A stretch of DNA of 64,000 bases from Paenibacillus sp. PCH8 (GCF_002968835.1 NZ_PKQK01000009.1:24596-88595); one strand, 5' to 3'. Positions 18,520 to 27,863 are shown, counted from the stretch's first letter. Notes: generated by a model not told the origin, from the letters alone. Numbers and translations: made by a program.

Positions 18520-19452
18520 TCAATGGTTCAGTGCTCTGGATATGGCCTGAATGTACTCTGTTCTGGCTTGCCTGCTGATCTCGGCATCTGGAACTGCATG
18601 TTCGAAGGCATGGTAACATCCTGGGTACACATGAAGCTCCACCGGGATCCCGGCCTGTGCCAGACGTGCGGCGTAATCTAACGTCTCATCCCGAAAAGGG
18701 TCAAGCTGTCCGATACAAATGTACGCTGGTGGCAGACGAGTCAGATCCGTCGCGTGAGCGGGGGCCGCATGGGCTGGAACATCACTGGCGTACTCCTGTC
18801 CCAGATACATCTGCCATGCCACCAGATTGTTGGCACGATTCCATACCGCTGGATGCGTAATCTCATAGCTGGATGGCGTCACATTCCGATGATCAATCAT
18901 GGGATACAACGGCATCTGGAAACAAATCTCCGGTCCATTAAGGTCCCGCGCCATTAATGTTAGCGCCGCCGCAAGACCACCACCTGCACTGGCTCCGCCA
19001 ACAGCAATCCGATTCACATGAATCCCTAGTTCAGCCGCTGATTCAACGATCCACTGAAGGGTAGCATAACAATCCTCAAGACCCGCAGGATAAGGATGTT
19101 CGGGAGCCAGACGATAATCCGGGGATACCACGATGCAATCTGCCGTTTCCACAACATCGATGCACAAGACATCGTCAGCTTCTGGACTTCCCAAAATATA
19201 TCCGCCTCCATGAATCCATAACAATACGGGCAAACGCCTGTTTCCTTGGTGGAGTGGCTTATAAATTCGGATACGCAACGGTTGCCCCTGCCCGCCCGGT
19301 ATCGGAAGGTCTGAGATCGATATACCTTCCGATTTCTGAACGACAGGCGCTGACTGTGATCGGGCTTTCATAAGACCTTCCGGCAAGTGGATCGTTTCAA
19401 GAGTGGTGAGACTCTGCTGTAATTCCGGGTGTACCCGGCTTGTAAAGCCCAT
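18520..19452 (-). CDS. alpha/beta hydrolase, hormone-sensitive-lipase type
   Basis: About 310-residue cytoplasmic esterase. The oxyanion-hole motif HGGGY lies near residue 81, the nucleophile motif is GASAGGG, and the late DPFRDE and HVYPGCYHAFE blocks supply the Asp and His. This family hydrolyses short acyl esters. ATG 19452 follows GGAGG by 7 nt. It lies 35 nt behind the beta-lactamase-fold gene in the LacI-linked operon. Confidence 0.85.
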   Translation of the reverse strand: MGFTSRVHPELQQSLTTLETIHLPEGLMKARSQSAPVVQKSEGISISDLPIPGGQGQPLRIRIYKPLHQGNRRLPVLLWIHGGGYILGSPEADDVLCIDVVETADCIVVSPDYRLAPEHPYPAGLEDCYATLQWIVESAAELGIHVNRIAVGGASAGGGLAAALTLMARDLNGPEICFQMPLYPMIDHRNVTPSSYEITHPAVWNRANNLVAWQMYLGQEYASDVPAHAAPAHATDLTRLPPAYICIGQLDPFRDETLDYAARLAQAGIPVELHVYPGCYHAFEHAVPDAEISRQARTEYIQAISRALNH

Positions 19453-19487
19453 CGTAATTCCTCCATTCATGTTGCTATACAGTTAAG

Positions 19488-20960
19488 CTAGTCACTTATC
19501 CTAGAGCCCTGAAATTGATCCTCAATACAAGTAAAGTTCAAGTGAAAATAGTGAACCATCAGCCTCTGGTCATCCAAACGAAAACGGATACGATCGTGAT
19601 GTGGAGAATCCAGCTCATACACGTAAATCTCCAACAACTGGTTGTCCAGCCAGGCAGCTTTGACAGCCACTTTTTTTCCAAACAACAGGTTGTCCTGTTC
19701 CCACTCCTCGTAACCACCGAACAACCCATACGTACCACGTTCATCCTTCCATTCGAAATGCCACTGCTGATCCATAAAGCTCAGCGCAATCTCCTGCACG
19801 CCTCGATCATTTGGCTCCAGATGGTACCGTCTTGTCCCCAATTCAGGAGCCGTATCAAGCCTAGTCTTTTCTCCGAGTTCCCACTTGCCAAGAGAAAGCT
19901 TCTGCTTTATCAGAGCATTTTGCAACGGAGAAGAATGATGCATCGCTGGCAGTAGATGGTTCCATACCGAATCCAGAACGGCTTGCATATCCTGCAAACC
20001 AGCGGTTATAGCTACCACAGCATCTTGATTCGGAATCACGATACAGTATTGGCCGAAAGCCCCATCCGCCCGGTAAGTCTCATGACGACATTGCCAAAAT
20101 TGGTATCCGTATCCTTGGTGCCAATCCTCATTGCCCGTCACCCCGATCTGACCAGCATTCGTAATGCTACTAACCTTGCAGGAGGTGGCCTCCTCTATCC
20201 ACGTTTGCGAAATGATTGCCGCTCCGTTCCAAACGCCTTTGTTCAGAAGAAATTGGCCAAACTTCGCAATATCACTGGTTCGCAGCCATAATCCCCATCC
20301 TCCCGTATTCCCGCCACTCGAAGTCCTTTCCCACCTCGGCTTTGGAATCCCTAAAGGTTCAAATAGCCTTGTTTCCAGATAATCGGCCAGACACATTCCC
20401 GTAATTCGCTCCACAATGAGACCCAATACATGGCTGGCACCGCTGTTATATATAAAATACGTTCCTGGCTCGTGTTCGATCGGAAGCTCGAAGAATCCCC
20501 GCACCGCATCACCGTCCGTCCTGTCTCCAATCCGCAGTTCAGCCCGATAGTTCAGAAATTCGCCTTCCGTTCCGAATCGTGTCGTATCCATGGCATGACC
20601 TGTTGTCATCGTTAACAGATGTTTTATTGTTAAATTCTTCGCATGCTCTGAAAGCCACATTCCACTAATCTCGGGAAAAAAGGAGAGAACGACATCATCC
20701 ACAGTCAGCAATTGTTCCTGAACAGCAAAACCTGCTGCCATCGAGGTAAAGCTCTTCGTCAGAGAGTATACGGCATGCGGAACATCCGGTCGATACGGCT
20801 TGCACCACCCTTCGGCGACAAGATGCCCATGTCGGATCAGCATGAAACCATGCAATTCAAGCCGCTGGGCTTCGATATGTTCCAGGAAGTCTTTCACTCC
20901 CTTCAAAGACACCCCTTGTTCTGCCAGGCTGCTGCGTGGAATACGATGATCCTGTATCAT
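19488..20960 (-). CDS. serine hydrolase of the beta-lactamase / class C fold
   Basis: 490-residue protein. The SxxK nucleophile motif is SLTK (66-69) and the second motif is YNS (about 170); a C-terminal beta-rich domain of about 130 residues follows. There is no signal peptide, so it is cytoplasmic and unlikely to be a penicillin-destroying enzyme. Relatives include EstB-like esterases and D-aminopeptidases. It is the first gene after the LacI operator at 21011-21030. ATG follows AAAGGAG. Confidence 0.83.
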   Translation of the reverse strand: MIQDHRIPRSSLAEQGVSLKGVKDFLEHIEAQRLELHGFMLIRHGHLVAEGWCKPYRPDVPHAVYSLTKSFTSMAAGFAVQEQLLTVDDVVLSFFPEISGMWLSEHAKNLTIKHLLTMTTGHAMDTTRFGTEGEFLNYRAELRIGDRTDGDAVRGFFELPIEHEPGTYFIYNSGASHVLGLIVERITGMCLADYLETRLFEPLGIPKPRWERTSSGGNTGGWGLWLRTSDIAKFGQFLLNKGVWNGAAIISQTWIEEATSCKVSSITNAGQIGVTGNEDWHQGYGYQFWQCRHETYRADGAFGQYCIVIPNQDAVVAITAGLQDMQAVLDSVWNHLLPAMHHSSPLQNALIKQKLSLGKWELGEKTRLDTAPELGTRRYHLEPNDRGVQEIALSFMDQQWHFEWKDERGTYGLFGGYEEWEQDNLLFGKKVAVKAAWLDNQLLEIYVYELDSPHHDRIRFRLDDQRLMVHYFHLNFTCIEDQFQGSRISD

Positions 20961-21010
20961 ATCTATCTCCTTTCATTGCTTCAATTGTGTTGCTTTTAAG
21001 ACACAAATTT

Positions 21011-21030
21011 TATGTCAACCGCTTGACATA
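21011..21030 (-). promoter_or_regulatory. LacI-type operator O1 ahead of the hydrolase operon
   Basis: TATGTCAACCGCTTGACATA is a 20-bp palindrome with one mismatch and the central CG typical of LacI-family sites. It matches the two operators at 25332-25374. It includes a TTGACA hexamer, but I see no good -10 at the right distance. It lies 51 bp ahead of the 20960 start and downstream of the LacI gene. Confidence 0.8.
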
Positions 21031-21078
21031 AAGAGTATACGGTAAAGCTTTCAGACTCTTCTCATAGAGAAGTGCCTT

Positions 21079-22068
21079 TTATGTGCTTTCCCGTTCAACG
21101 AGCATCACCGGTAATATATTTATTTTGGGAACCTCTTCTCCATCCATCTGCTTCACAATCAAATCAATGATTCGTTCCCCCATCTCTCGAATAGGCTGCC
21201 GGATGGTGCTGAGACGTGGTGTAACTAACGAAGCGATCTTGACATCATCATATCCAATAACCTTGATATCCTCCGGGATTTGTTTCCCTGACTGGCGGCA
21301 GGCCTGAATGACCTCTGCTGCAATAACGTCGCTGCTGGCAAAGATGCCATCAATATCAGGATGTTCCGCCAGGAACTGAACGATCTCATGTTCAATGTCC
21401 ATTTCGTCTTCAAGAGAAACATCTAATTGCAGATGAATGGGAGTAATACCGAAAGCAACCAGCCTCTCATCATATCCCTGCGCTCTCCCGTTGGCTAACA
21501 AGGCCTGATGGTGAGGGCCGCTAATACCGCGATATACAAAAGCTGGCTGTCTGCACCCCTTCTCCATAAGCAGTTGTGTAGCCAGTCTTCCCCCCATGAG
21601 ATTGTCTGAGGAAACTATGGGAATATCATCAGCTACCTCGCGGTCTAGCGAAACCATCGGCAAATTCAGGCCCAGATAATGCCCGACATCCAATACCGAG
21701 CTGCCCATGATGATGCCATCCACTTGATTCTTTTTTAACATGTCAATATATTGACGCTCCTTGTTCATATCCCGATCGGAATTACATAGCAGCAGTTTAT
21801 AACCCTGCAAATCTGCATAATACTCCAGATAATACGTCATCTCACTGAAAAAAGGATGCGAAACATCTGGAATAACCAGTCCGATCATATTCGATTTTCT
21901 TCTGAATAAAGCCCGTGCCATTTCATTCGGTTGGTAATTAATCTCTTTCATCACCTGATATACTTTGTCACGTGTTTTCTGGCTTATATAACCTCTATTA
22001 TTCAATACACGAGATACCGTAGTTACGGACACACCTGCTTGTTTGGCTACATCTTCGATTTTGGGCAT
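21079..22068 (-). CDS. LacI family transcriptional repressor
   Basis: 329 residues. The helix-turn-helix with hinge is at the N-terminus (IEDVAKQAGVSVTTVSRVLNN), followed by a periplasmic-binding-protein-like sensor domain. It lies 62 bp behind the ABC permease gene and just ahead of operator O1, so it probably represses both halves of the locus and is released by the imported sugar or a product of it. ATG follows AAGGCGG. Confidence 0.92.
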   Translation of the reverse strand: MPKIEDVAKQAGVSVTTVSRVLNNRGYISQKTRDKVYQVMKEINYQPNEMARALFRRKSNMIGLVIPDVSHPFFSEMTYYLEYYADLQGYKLLLCNSDRDMNKERQYIDMLKKNQVDGIIMGSSVLDVGHYLGLNLPMVSLDREVADDIPIVSSDNLMGGRLATQLLMEKGCRQPAFVYRGISGPHHQALLANGRAQGYDERLVAFGITPIHLQLDVSLEDEMDIEHEIVQFLAEHPDIDGIFASSDVIAAEVIQACRQSGKQIPEDIKVIGYDDVKIASLVTPRLSTIRQPIREMGERIIDLIVKQMDGEEVPKINILPVMLVEREST

Positions 22069-22130
22069 AACATCATAACCGCCTTGCTTTTTTTAACTAT
22101 TATAACCCTTTCATTATCCATTTTCAGAAA

Positions 22131-22955
22131 TTATTTCAAGGCCCCTTCGGTGATTCCTCTGATGATTTGCTTTTGCAAAAATAGATACAGCACCAGAACC
22201 GGAACAATCGTCATGATCAACCCCGACATTAACGGAGCATAATCGACAGAGTACGAAGAGAAAAAGTTATAGGTTGATAGTGGCAACGTCTTGTGCTCAG
22301 GCGAGAGCAGAACCAGGCTTGGCAGCAAATAATCATTCCAGATCCATAACACATCCAGAACGACAAGTGTTACAAATACCGGTTTCAACAGTGGAAGTAC
22401 AATCTGGAAAAAGGTTCTTAGCCTGGAGCTGCCTTCAATAAAAGCGGACTCCTCCAGCTCAAACGGGATGCCTTTGATAAAACCATGAAACGTAAACACG
22501 CCAAAGGGCACACCGAAACCCAAATACATAAACAGCAAGATCCCCTTTGTATCCAGCAGGTTCATATTGCCATACAGCATGACCAATGGAATCATGAGTA
22601 CCTGAAATGGAAGTGCCAGTGAAGCAAGCATGATGAAGAAAACAATGCCGTTAATTCGCCATTTAAAACGGACAAACAAATATCCGGTCATTGACGAAAA
22701 CAACAGGATAAGGAAAACGGACAGAACCGTAATGATCATAGAATTCATAAATCCGTTCAGAAAGTCCATATCCTCAAAAGCACTTACATAATTGGAAAAT
22801 TGAATGCTCGTTGGCAGAGATAAAGGATTCTCTACGAATTGCTGAGTTGATTTGAACGAGTTCATGACAATCATCAAAAAAGGCGTCAAAAAAATGAACA
22901 ACAACACGTACAGCAGCACTGTTTTTAATTGCGGAAGAGATCGACGGGCATTCAT
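22131..22955 (-). CDS. carbohydrate ABC transporter permease (MalG type)
   Basis: CUT1 permease with about six membrane segments; the EAA loop is LEESAFIEGSSRLRTFFQIVLP. Its ATG shares one base with the stop of the other permease gene (TAATG), so translation is coupled. It is the second membrane subunit of the LacI-controlled importer. Confidence 0.9.
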   Translation of the reverse strand: MNARRSLPQLKTVLLYVLLFIFLTPFLMIVMNSFKSTQQFVENPLSLPTSIQFSNYVSAFEDMDFLNGFMNSMIITVLSVFLILLFSSMTGYLFVRFKWRINGIVFFIMLASLALPFQVLMIPLVMLYGNMNLLDTKGILLFMYLGFGVPFGVFTFHGFIKGIPFELEESAFIEGSSRLRTFFQIVLPLLKPVFVTLVVLDVLWIWNDYLLPSLVLLSPEHKTLPLSTYNFFSSYSVDYAPLMSGLIMTIVPVLVLYLFLQKQIIRGITEGALK

Positions 22956-23836
22956 TACGATTCAACCTCCAATTTTTTAAGCAAATAAGATTGTGTAAGT
23001 GCAATAATGGCGACTACAGCGAAAAGGACTACGGCCTCCGCCTGACCCACCCCGTATTGATTGGACAAAAAGGCTTTTTGTACAATATGATACGTAGCCA
23101 GCTCCGTGGAATTAAATGGGCCGCCTTTGGTCAACGCAAGGTTAATATCATACGTCAAAAAGGAGCGGGAAACGGAAATAAAAATACAGATGACGATGGC
23201 AGGTACGGTGAGCGGTAGCATGATTCTGCGAATAATAGCCATTCTGTTCGCCCCATCGATGCTCGCGGCCTCCAGCACATCATTAGGTACACCCGAGAAC
23301 CCTGCAATATAGATAATCATCAGATACCCGATCAGCTGCCAGGACGTTGTAATCACCAGCGCCCAAAAGGCTGTGTCTGTACTTGTTAGCCAGGAGGTTT
23401 CAAACCAGGACCAGCCGTACTTTTCTCCCAAATAGGGCATGACCTGCGAAAATAGAGTCTGCCATAAATAGCCGAGCACGATTCCACCAATCAGATTGGG
23501 GGTAAAAAATCCTGTACGCAACCACTGCTCCCCTCTCCCTCCACCCGTGAGGGCGAGTGCAATAAAAAATGAAACCACATTGGCAATAATAACGGTAAAG
23601 AACACGTATTTGAGCGTAAACCATAATTGTCCCCAAAATACGGTATCATGAAAAACTTCTACATAATTGGCAAAACCGATGAGCGTGCTATCAGCGGATT
23701 GAACATCCCAATTGGTGAATGTAAGGTATAATCCAACGATAAATGGGATGACGACGACTGCTGTAAAGGCGATGACGGAGGGTCCTCCAAAAAGAAAGAA
23801 TGTTCCTGCATTTTTCATCAACTGTTTTCTATTCAT
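22955..23836 (-). CDS. carbohydrate ABC transporter permease (MalF/UgpA type)
   Basis: CUT1 permease, about 293 residues. The EAA loop is LEAASIDGANRMAIIRRIMLP. ATG 23836 follows AAGGAGG by 6 nt; the open frame continues upstream to 23911 but without a start signal. It forms the importer with the 22131 permease and the 23928 binding protein. Confidence 0.9.
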   Translation of the reverse strand: MNRKQLMKNAGTFFLFGGPSVIAFTAVVVIPFIVGLYLTFTNWDVQSADSTLIGFANYVEVFHDTVFWGQLWFTLKYVFFTVIIANVVSFFIALALTGGGRGEQWLRTGFFTPNLIGGIVLGYLWQTLFSQVMPYLGEKYGWSWFETSWLTSTDTAFWALVITTSWQLIGYLMIIYIAGFSGVPNDVLEAASIDGANRMAIIRRIMLPLTVPAIVICIFISVSRSFLTYDINLALTKGGPFNSTELATYHIVQKAFLSNQYGVGQAEAVVLFAVVAIIALTQSYLLKKLEVES

Positions 23837-23927
23837 GCTGACCTCCTTGATTACCCCTCTGGCTTCACATATAGAGGATGAACCTTCATTGCTCAGGCTC
23901 ACCCTCTGCATGCCCTTTGTTTATAAA

Positions 23928-25274
23928 TTATTTGCCAGCCTGGGAAGCCCAATAGGCTTGAACTTCATCGATAAGTCCTTTGCGATCGATAACATCTACC
24001 AGATACTTTTGCATGGATGAGCCAGTCTTGGCCCAGTAATCCTGAGGCAGGTAATTGATGACACCAATATTCAGCACTTTGCTTTGATCCACATATTGGG
24101 TAACTGCATCAGCAATAATATTGGTTCCTTTTACCTTGACATCTTTGTAAGGCAAAGACAGACCCATTTGTGAAACGATCGCATTCTGTCCTTCTTCGCT
24201 GGTCACTAGCCATTCAATAAACGCTTTGGCAGCCGTTTGCTGTGCTTCAGTAGAACCAGAGTTATCAATAGCCAATAATTTCGGTTCACTATATGCGATT
24301 TGGGTGTTTCCAAAATCCTCCGGGTTATTGCTGATGGGTACAGGAATGATTCCGAATTCGTCATCACGGCCCTCAAGTGTACCGATGACTGCCCAAGTCC
24401 AGTCCCCCATGAAATAGAATGCGGCATCACCCTTGGCAAAGTCGGCACTGTCTTTGTTGTAATCGGCAACGAGTGGGTCTTTGCTCCGGGCATTGTATTT
24501 TTTCAACAAATCAAAGGTATCCATCAGGCCGTTAAACGGTGCGTTATCGGCCAATGAAGCCGTCCCGTCTTTCAGCCCCTCTACAAATTTACGATTCTCA
24601 TCCACACTGTTGGATTGCAGAGAATACGTAAGCCCCAAATAATGAGCACCCAAAGACCAATCTGCTCCATGGAGCATTACAGGCGCTTTTCCAGCGGCTT
24701 CAATTTTTTGAAAGAGCGATTCCAAATCATTGCGGGTCTTGATCGTTTGCGGATCGAAAGTCCCTCCGATGGCTTCCTCTACTACACGCTTGTTATACAG
24801 TAACCCATACCCTTGGGCCGTCCATGGAATACCCAGAAATTTCCCGTCCAGCAACGCACCTTCCACTGCACCCGGCTTCGTCAGCTCTTCATACTTCGAC
24901 TTTTCTGCATCCAGATCCAGAAATTTGTCCTTATATTGAAGAATGGTTCCAGGGTCAAGATTCGCAATGGTTGCCGGATTACCCGATGCCAGCAGAGATT
25001 GGAACTTTTCAAGCTGAGCCCCTCCGATCGGAGTAGGGATCAATTCAATCGTCACTTCAGGATGCAACTCATGATATTTTTTGAAAAGATTTTCGAATAC
25101 AGCGTTAACTTCAGCAGAGGTATTGAAAAATGTAAGTTTAACATCCTTGCTGGCTGCTTCGGTTGCATCCGGGTTTTCACCCGTTGCCCCGGTCTGCTTG
25201 CCTTGCGAACAAGCCGTGAGTAGCATCGATAGTACCAACAGTAAACAAACAAACGGTGTAAGTTTTTTCTTCAT
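23928..25274 (-). CDS. sugar ABC transporter substrate-binding lipoprotein
   Basis: About 448-residue binding protein of the MalE/UgpB group (SBP_bac family). The signal peptide ends in the lipobox LLTAC. ATG 25274 follows GGGGGAC by 8 nt; the upstream extension would cover the cre-like site. The substrate is unknown; the linked sucrose-phosphorylase-like enzyme suggests a sucrose-related glucoside. It is the first gene of the operon behind operators O2 and O3. Confidence 0.9.
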   Translation of the reverse strand: MKKKLTPFVCLLLVLSMLLTACSQGKQTGATGENPDATEAASKDVKLTFFNTSAEVNAVFENLFKKYHELHPEVTIELIPTPIGGAQLEKFQSLLASGNPATIANLDPGTILQYKDKFLDLDAEKSKYEELTKPGAVEGALLDGKFLGIPWTAQGYGLLYNKRVVEEAIGGTFDPQTIKTRNDLESLFQKIEAAGKAPVMLHGADWSLGAHYLGLTYSLQSNSVDENRKFVEGLKDGTASLADNAPFNGLMDTFDLLKKYNARSKDPLVADYNKDSADFAKGDAAFYFMGDWTWAVIGTLEGRDDEFGIIPVPISNNPEDFGNTQIAYSEPKLLAIDNSGSTEAQQTAAKAFIEWLVTSEEGQNAIVSQMGLSLPYKDVKVKGTNIIADAVTQYVDQSKVLNIGVINYLPQDYWAKTGSSMQKYLVDVIDRKGLIDEVQAYWASQAGK

Positions 25275-25302
25275 CTTACTAAGTCCCCCTGACAATAGTT
25301 TA

Positions 25303-25316
25303 TGAAAGCGCATACA
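25303..25316 (-). promoter_or_regulatory. cre-like catabolite control site
   Basis: TGAAAGCGCATACA fits the CcpA site TGWAANCGNTNWCA at 13 of 14 positions. It lies in the untranslated leader of the ABC operon, downstream of the promoter, where CcpA would act as a roadblock. Confidence 0.6.
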
Positions 25317-25331
25317 AGATAGATGCAATTT

Positions 25332-25374
25332 TATGATAACCGGTTGACATATAATGTGTCAATCGGTTGATACA
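25332..25374 (-). promoter_or_regulatory. promoter with LacI-type operators O2 and O3
   Basis: O2 is TATGATAACCGGTTGACATA (25332-25351) and O3 is TGTGTCAATCGGTTGATACA (25355-25374); their centres are 23 bp apart. On the minus strand the -35 TTGACA (25362-25357) lies in O3 and the -10 TATCAT (25338-25333) in O2, with an 18-bp spacer. A bound repressor would cover the whole promoter. Confidence 0.82.
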
Positions 25375-25706
25375 AAATTCGAGCTCCATTTTTTTCATTC
25401 ATTTTTAATCCAAATGTAGACAAACCTCTATCATTTATGATTTTTTTTGCATTCCTTGCAGGATTATGGGAATTTGTGGAGAATAGAGTAATCACTGGTT
25501 TCTCGTGAACACCTAATTGGAAGCGCATACTTATCAAGTTTTGCTTTTCCCCTCTTCTAAGTAAGGATAATCACATTCGGCCGAGAAACCATTTTACCTC
25601 AATATTGAAAGGAGGACACCTCCAAATAAACTTAAATCACAGCGTAAGCTCTGAAGTGTTTTATATGTATGAAAATGAAATGAAATATCGAGGAGGATAA
25701 CTCATA
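25375..25706. other. divergent intergenic region between ABC operon and xylanase gene
   Basis: AT-rich and without an ORF that I trust. It holds a second, weaker cre-like site TGGAAGCGCATACT (25518-25531), which shares AAGCGCATAC with the site at 25303. GGAGG-ACA-CCTCC near 25611-25623 can fold into a small hairpin. The xylanase ribosome binding site is GAGGAGG just before 25707. I cannot point to a clear xylanase promoter. Confidence 0.4.
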
Positions 25707-27395
25707 ATGAACTTACGATTCAAAAAATCATTGGCTGTAGTCTTGGCCTGTTTAACCGCTCTTCCTCTCATGTTGGCACCCGCGCCCACTCAGGTTTCAG
25801 CAGCAAGCGACGCCAACGTAAATCTGTCTGCCGAAAAACAGGTTATTCGCGGTTTTGGTGGAATTAACCACCCCGCCTGGATCGGTGATCTTACAGCAGC
25901 ACAACGCGAAACTGCTTTTGGCAATGATCAGAACCAGTTAGGCTTCTCCGTACTCCGGATCTACGTCGATCCGGACCGAAATAACTGGTCTCGTGAAGTC
26001 GCTACAGCTAAACGTGCCATTGAAAAGGGTGCTATCGTATTTGCATCACCATGGAACCCTCCAAGCAGCATGGTTGAAACGTTCAATCGCAATGGAAACC
26101 CCAATGCCAAGAGGCTGAAATATGACAAGTACGCCGCCTATGCACAGCACCTTAATGACTTTGTAACCTACATGAAGGATAACGGCGTGAATCTGTATGC
26201 AATTTCAGTTCAAAACGAGCCTGATTACGCAGAAGAATGGACTTGGTGGACTCCTCAAGAAATGCTTCGATTCATGAAGGAGAATGCCGGATCCATCAAC
26301 AATACTAAAGTTATGGCACCGGAATCCTTTCAATATTTGAAAAACATGTCTGATCCCATCTTGAATGATCCGCAAGCCCTCGCCAATATGGATATTCTGG
26401 GTGCACATACGTACGGAACACAGTTCAGTAACTTCCCTTATCCATTATTCAAGCAAAAAGGAGCAGGCAAGGAGCTGTGGATGACAGAGGTATACTACCC
26501 AAATAGCGACAACAACTCGGCCGATCGCTGGCCAGAGGCTTTGGATGTTTCCTATCATATGCACCAATCTATGGTCGAGGCAGAATTCCAGGCCTATGTA
26601 TGGTGGTATATCCGCAGACAGTATGGTCCAATGAAAGAAGACGGCACGATCAGCAAGCGCGGTTACAATATGGCGCACTTCTCCAAATTTGTACGTCCAG
26701 GTTATGTCCGAGTGGATGCAACCAAGAAACCGGATACGAATACATTTGTTTCAGCGTACAAGGGGGATAACAAGGTTGTAATTGTGGCGATTAACAGAGG
26801 CACCTCTGCAACCAGCCAAAGATTTGTTTTGCAAAACGGTAATGCCTCCACCGTATCTTCATGGGTAACAGATAGCAGTCGGAATTTGGCTAGTGGCGCA
26901 CCGATCAATGTGTCCAATGCCGCCTTTACAGCACAACTTCCAGCCCAAAGTGTCACTACGTTTGTAGCCAATGTAAGTAGTGGTAGTGGTGGTAATACTG
27001 GCAGCGGTACCACATATGAAGCAGAGACAGAAACCACACTCACCGATGCTGTAATTGAAACGATTAATTCCGGTTACACTGGCTCCGGGTATGTTAATTT
27101 CAACGCCTCGACTAACTCGGCAATTCAGTGGAATGCTATCAATAATACTGTAAGCGGCACCAAAAATGTGAAATTTCGCTATGCCTTGGAAAGCGGGACG
27201 CGTAATCTTGATGTTTTCGTAAATGGGACCAAAGTGATCAGCAATACCCCCTTCTCTCAAACGGGAAGTTGGTCCACTTGGGCTGAAAAAACGATCCAAG
27301 TACCGATGAATGCGAATACCAATACCATTAAAGTGGTGACAACTGGCACAGAGGGGCCAAATATCGACAGCATTACGGTTACAGCAGCTCAATAA
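25707..27395 (+). CDS. xynC: secreted GH30 glucuronoxylanase with C-terminal carbohydrate-binding module
   Basis: 562 residues. A signal peptide (about 1-32) ends in VSAAS. The GH30 subfamily 8 domain has acid/base Glu 171 (QNEPDY) and nucleophile Glu 261 (WMTEVYY). The YIRRQYGP motif near 301-308 holds the arginine that binds the glucuronic acid branch in B. subtilis XynC. The beta side domain follows, then a Ser/Gly linker (about 425-437) and a CBM6/CBM35-like module to the end; B. subtilis XynC (about 420 residues) lacks this module. The enzyme cuts glucuronoxylan outside the cell. A terminator follows. Confidence 0.92.
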   Translation: MNLRFKKSLAVVLACLTALPLMLAPAPTQVSAASDANVNLSAEKQVIRGFGGINHPAWIGDLTAAQRETAFGNDQNQLGFSVLRIYVDPDRNNWSREVATAKRAIEKGAIVFASPWNPPSSMVETFNRNGNPNAKRLKYDKYAAYAQHLNDFVTYMKDNGVNLYAISVQNEPDYAEEWTWWTPQEMLRFMKENAGSINNTKVMAPESFQYLKNMSDPILNDPQALANMDILGAHTYGTQFSNFPYPLFKQKGAGKELWMTEVYYPNSDNNSADRWPEALDVSYHMHQSMVEAEFQAYVWWYIRRQYGPMKEDGTISKRGYNMAHFSKFVRPGYVRVDATKKPDTNTFVSAYKGDNKVVIVAINRGTSATSQRFVLQNGNASTVSSWVTDSSRNLASGAPINVSNAAFTAQLPAQSVTTFVANVSSGSGGNTGSGTTYEAETETTLTDAVIETINSGYTGSGYVNFNASTNSAIQWNAINNTVSGTKNVKFRYALESGTRNLDVFVNGTKVISNTPFSQTGSWSTWAEKTIQVPMNANTNTIKVVTTGTEGPNIDSITVTAAQ

Positions 27396-27417
27396 TGGAC
27401 GTGTAGGGAAAAATTGC

Positions 27418-27480
27418 CCTAACCCCCCTTCTGTATCCGATACAGCAAGTTAGTATCATCAGAAGCGGGGGTTAGGTTTT
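27418..27480 (+). terminator. intrinsic terminator of the xylanase gene
   Basis: CCTAACCCCC (from 27418) pairs with GGGGGTTAGG (27467-27476), with a further TTCTG/CAGAA stem inside, then TTTT. Confidence 0.78.
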
Positions 27481-27508
27481 ATGGAACAGCATTCACAGCG
27501 CAGTAACA

Positions 27509-27553
27509 GGAGCCAAAGTAATCAGCAATACCCCTCCTCAGCCTGTGTCAGGC
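27509..27553 (+). pseudogene. remnant of a duplicated carbohydrate-binding-module coding segment
   Basis: Bases 27509-27534 match 27225-27250 inside the xylanase gene at 23 of 26 positions and read G-A-K-V-I-S-N-T-P, like the NGTKVISNTP of the module. A proline-rich linker-like stretch follows. There is no start or longer frame. It is probably the trace of a lost tandem copy or of another secreted enzyme. Confidence 0.5.
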
Positions 27554-27559
27554 AATACA

Positions 27560-27600
27560 AAAAGGTTCCCCGAAGGCGTTAGCCTATCGGGGAACCTTTT
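27560..27600. terminator. strong bidirectional terminator hairpin
   Basis: AAAAGGTTCCCCG (27560-27572) pairs with CGGGGAACCTTTT (27588-27600). It lies directly 3' of the tRNA-Leu on the minus strand and probably ends that transcript. Confidence 0.8.
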
Positions 27601-27606
27601 ATTTGA

Positions 27607-27690
<84 letters not shown>

Positions 27691-27863
27691 ATATTGTATA
27701 TCTCCGACATGTGTATATCGGCGACAAGGAATAATATATCATGTGAAATCTAGCATGTCAACACTGAACATATAACAAAGAAAACCTGCCAGACATCCAT
27801 GTCTGATCCAAGCTTTCAATGATTGCTAATCTTTACTTCATCACACCTGAAGCTTCATGCAAA

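Noticed and set aside
19488..20960. Beta-lactam resistance gene
   Set aside because: The SxxK fold is present but there is no signal peptide, and the gene is in a sugar operon, so an esterase-type role is more likely.
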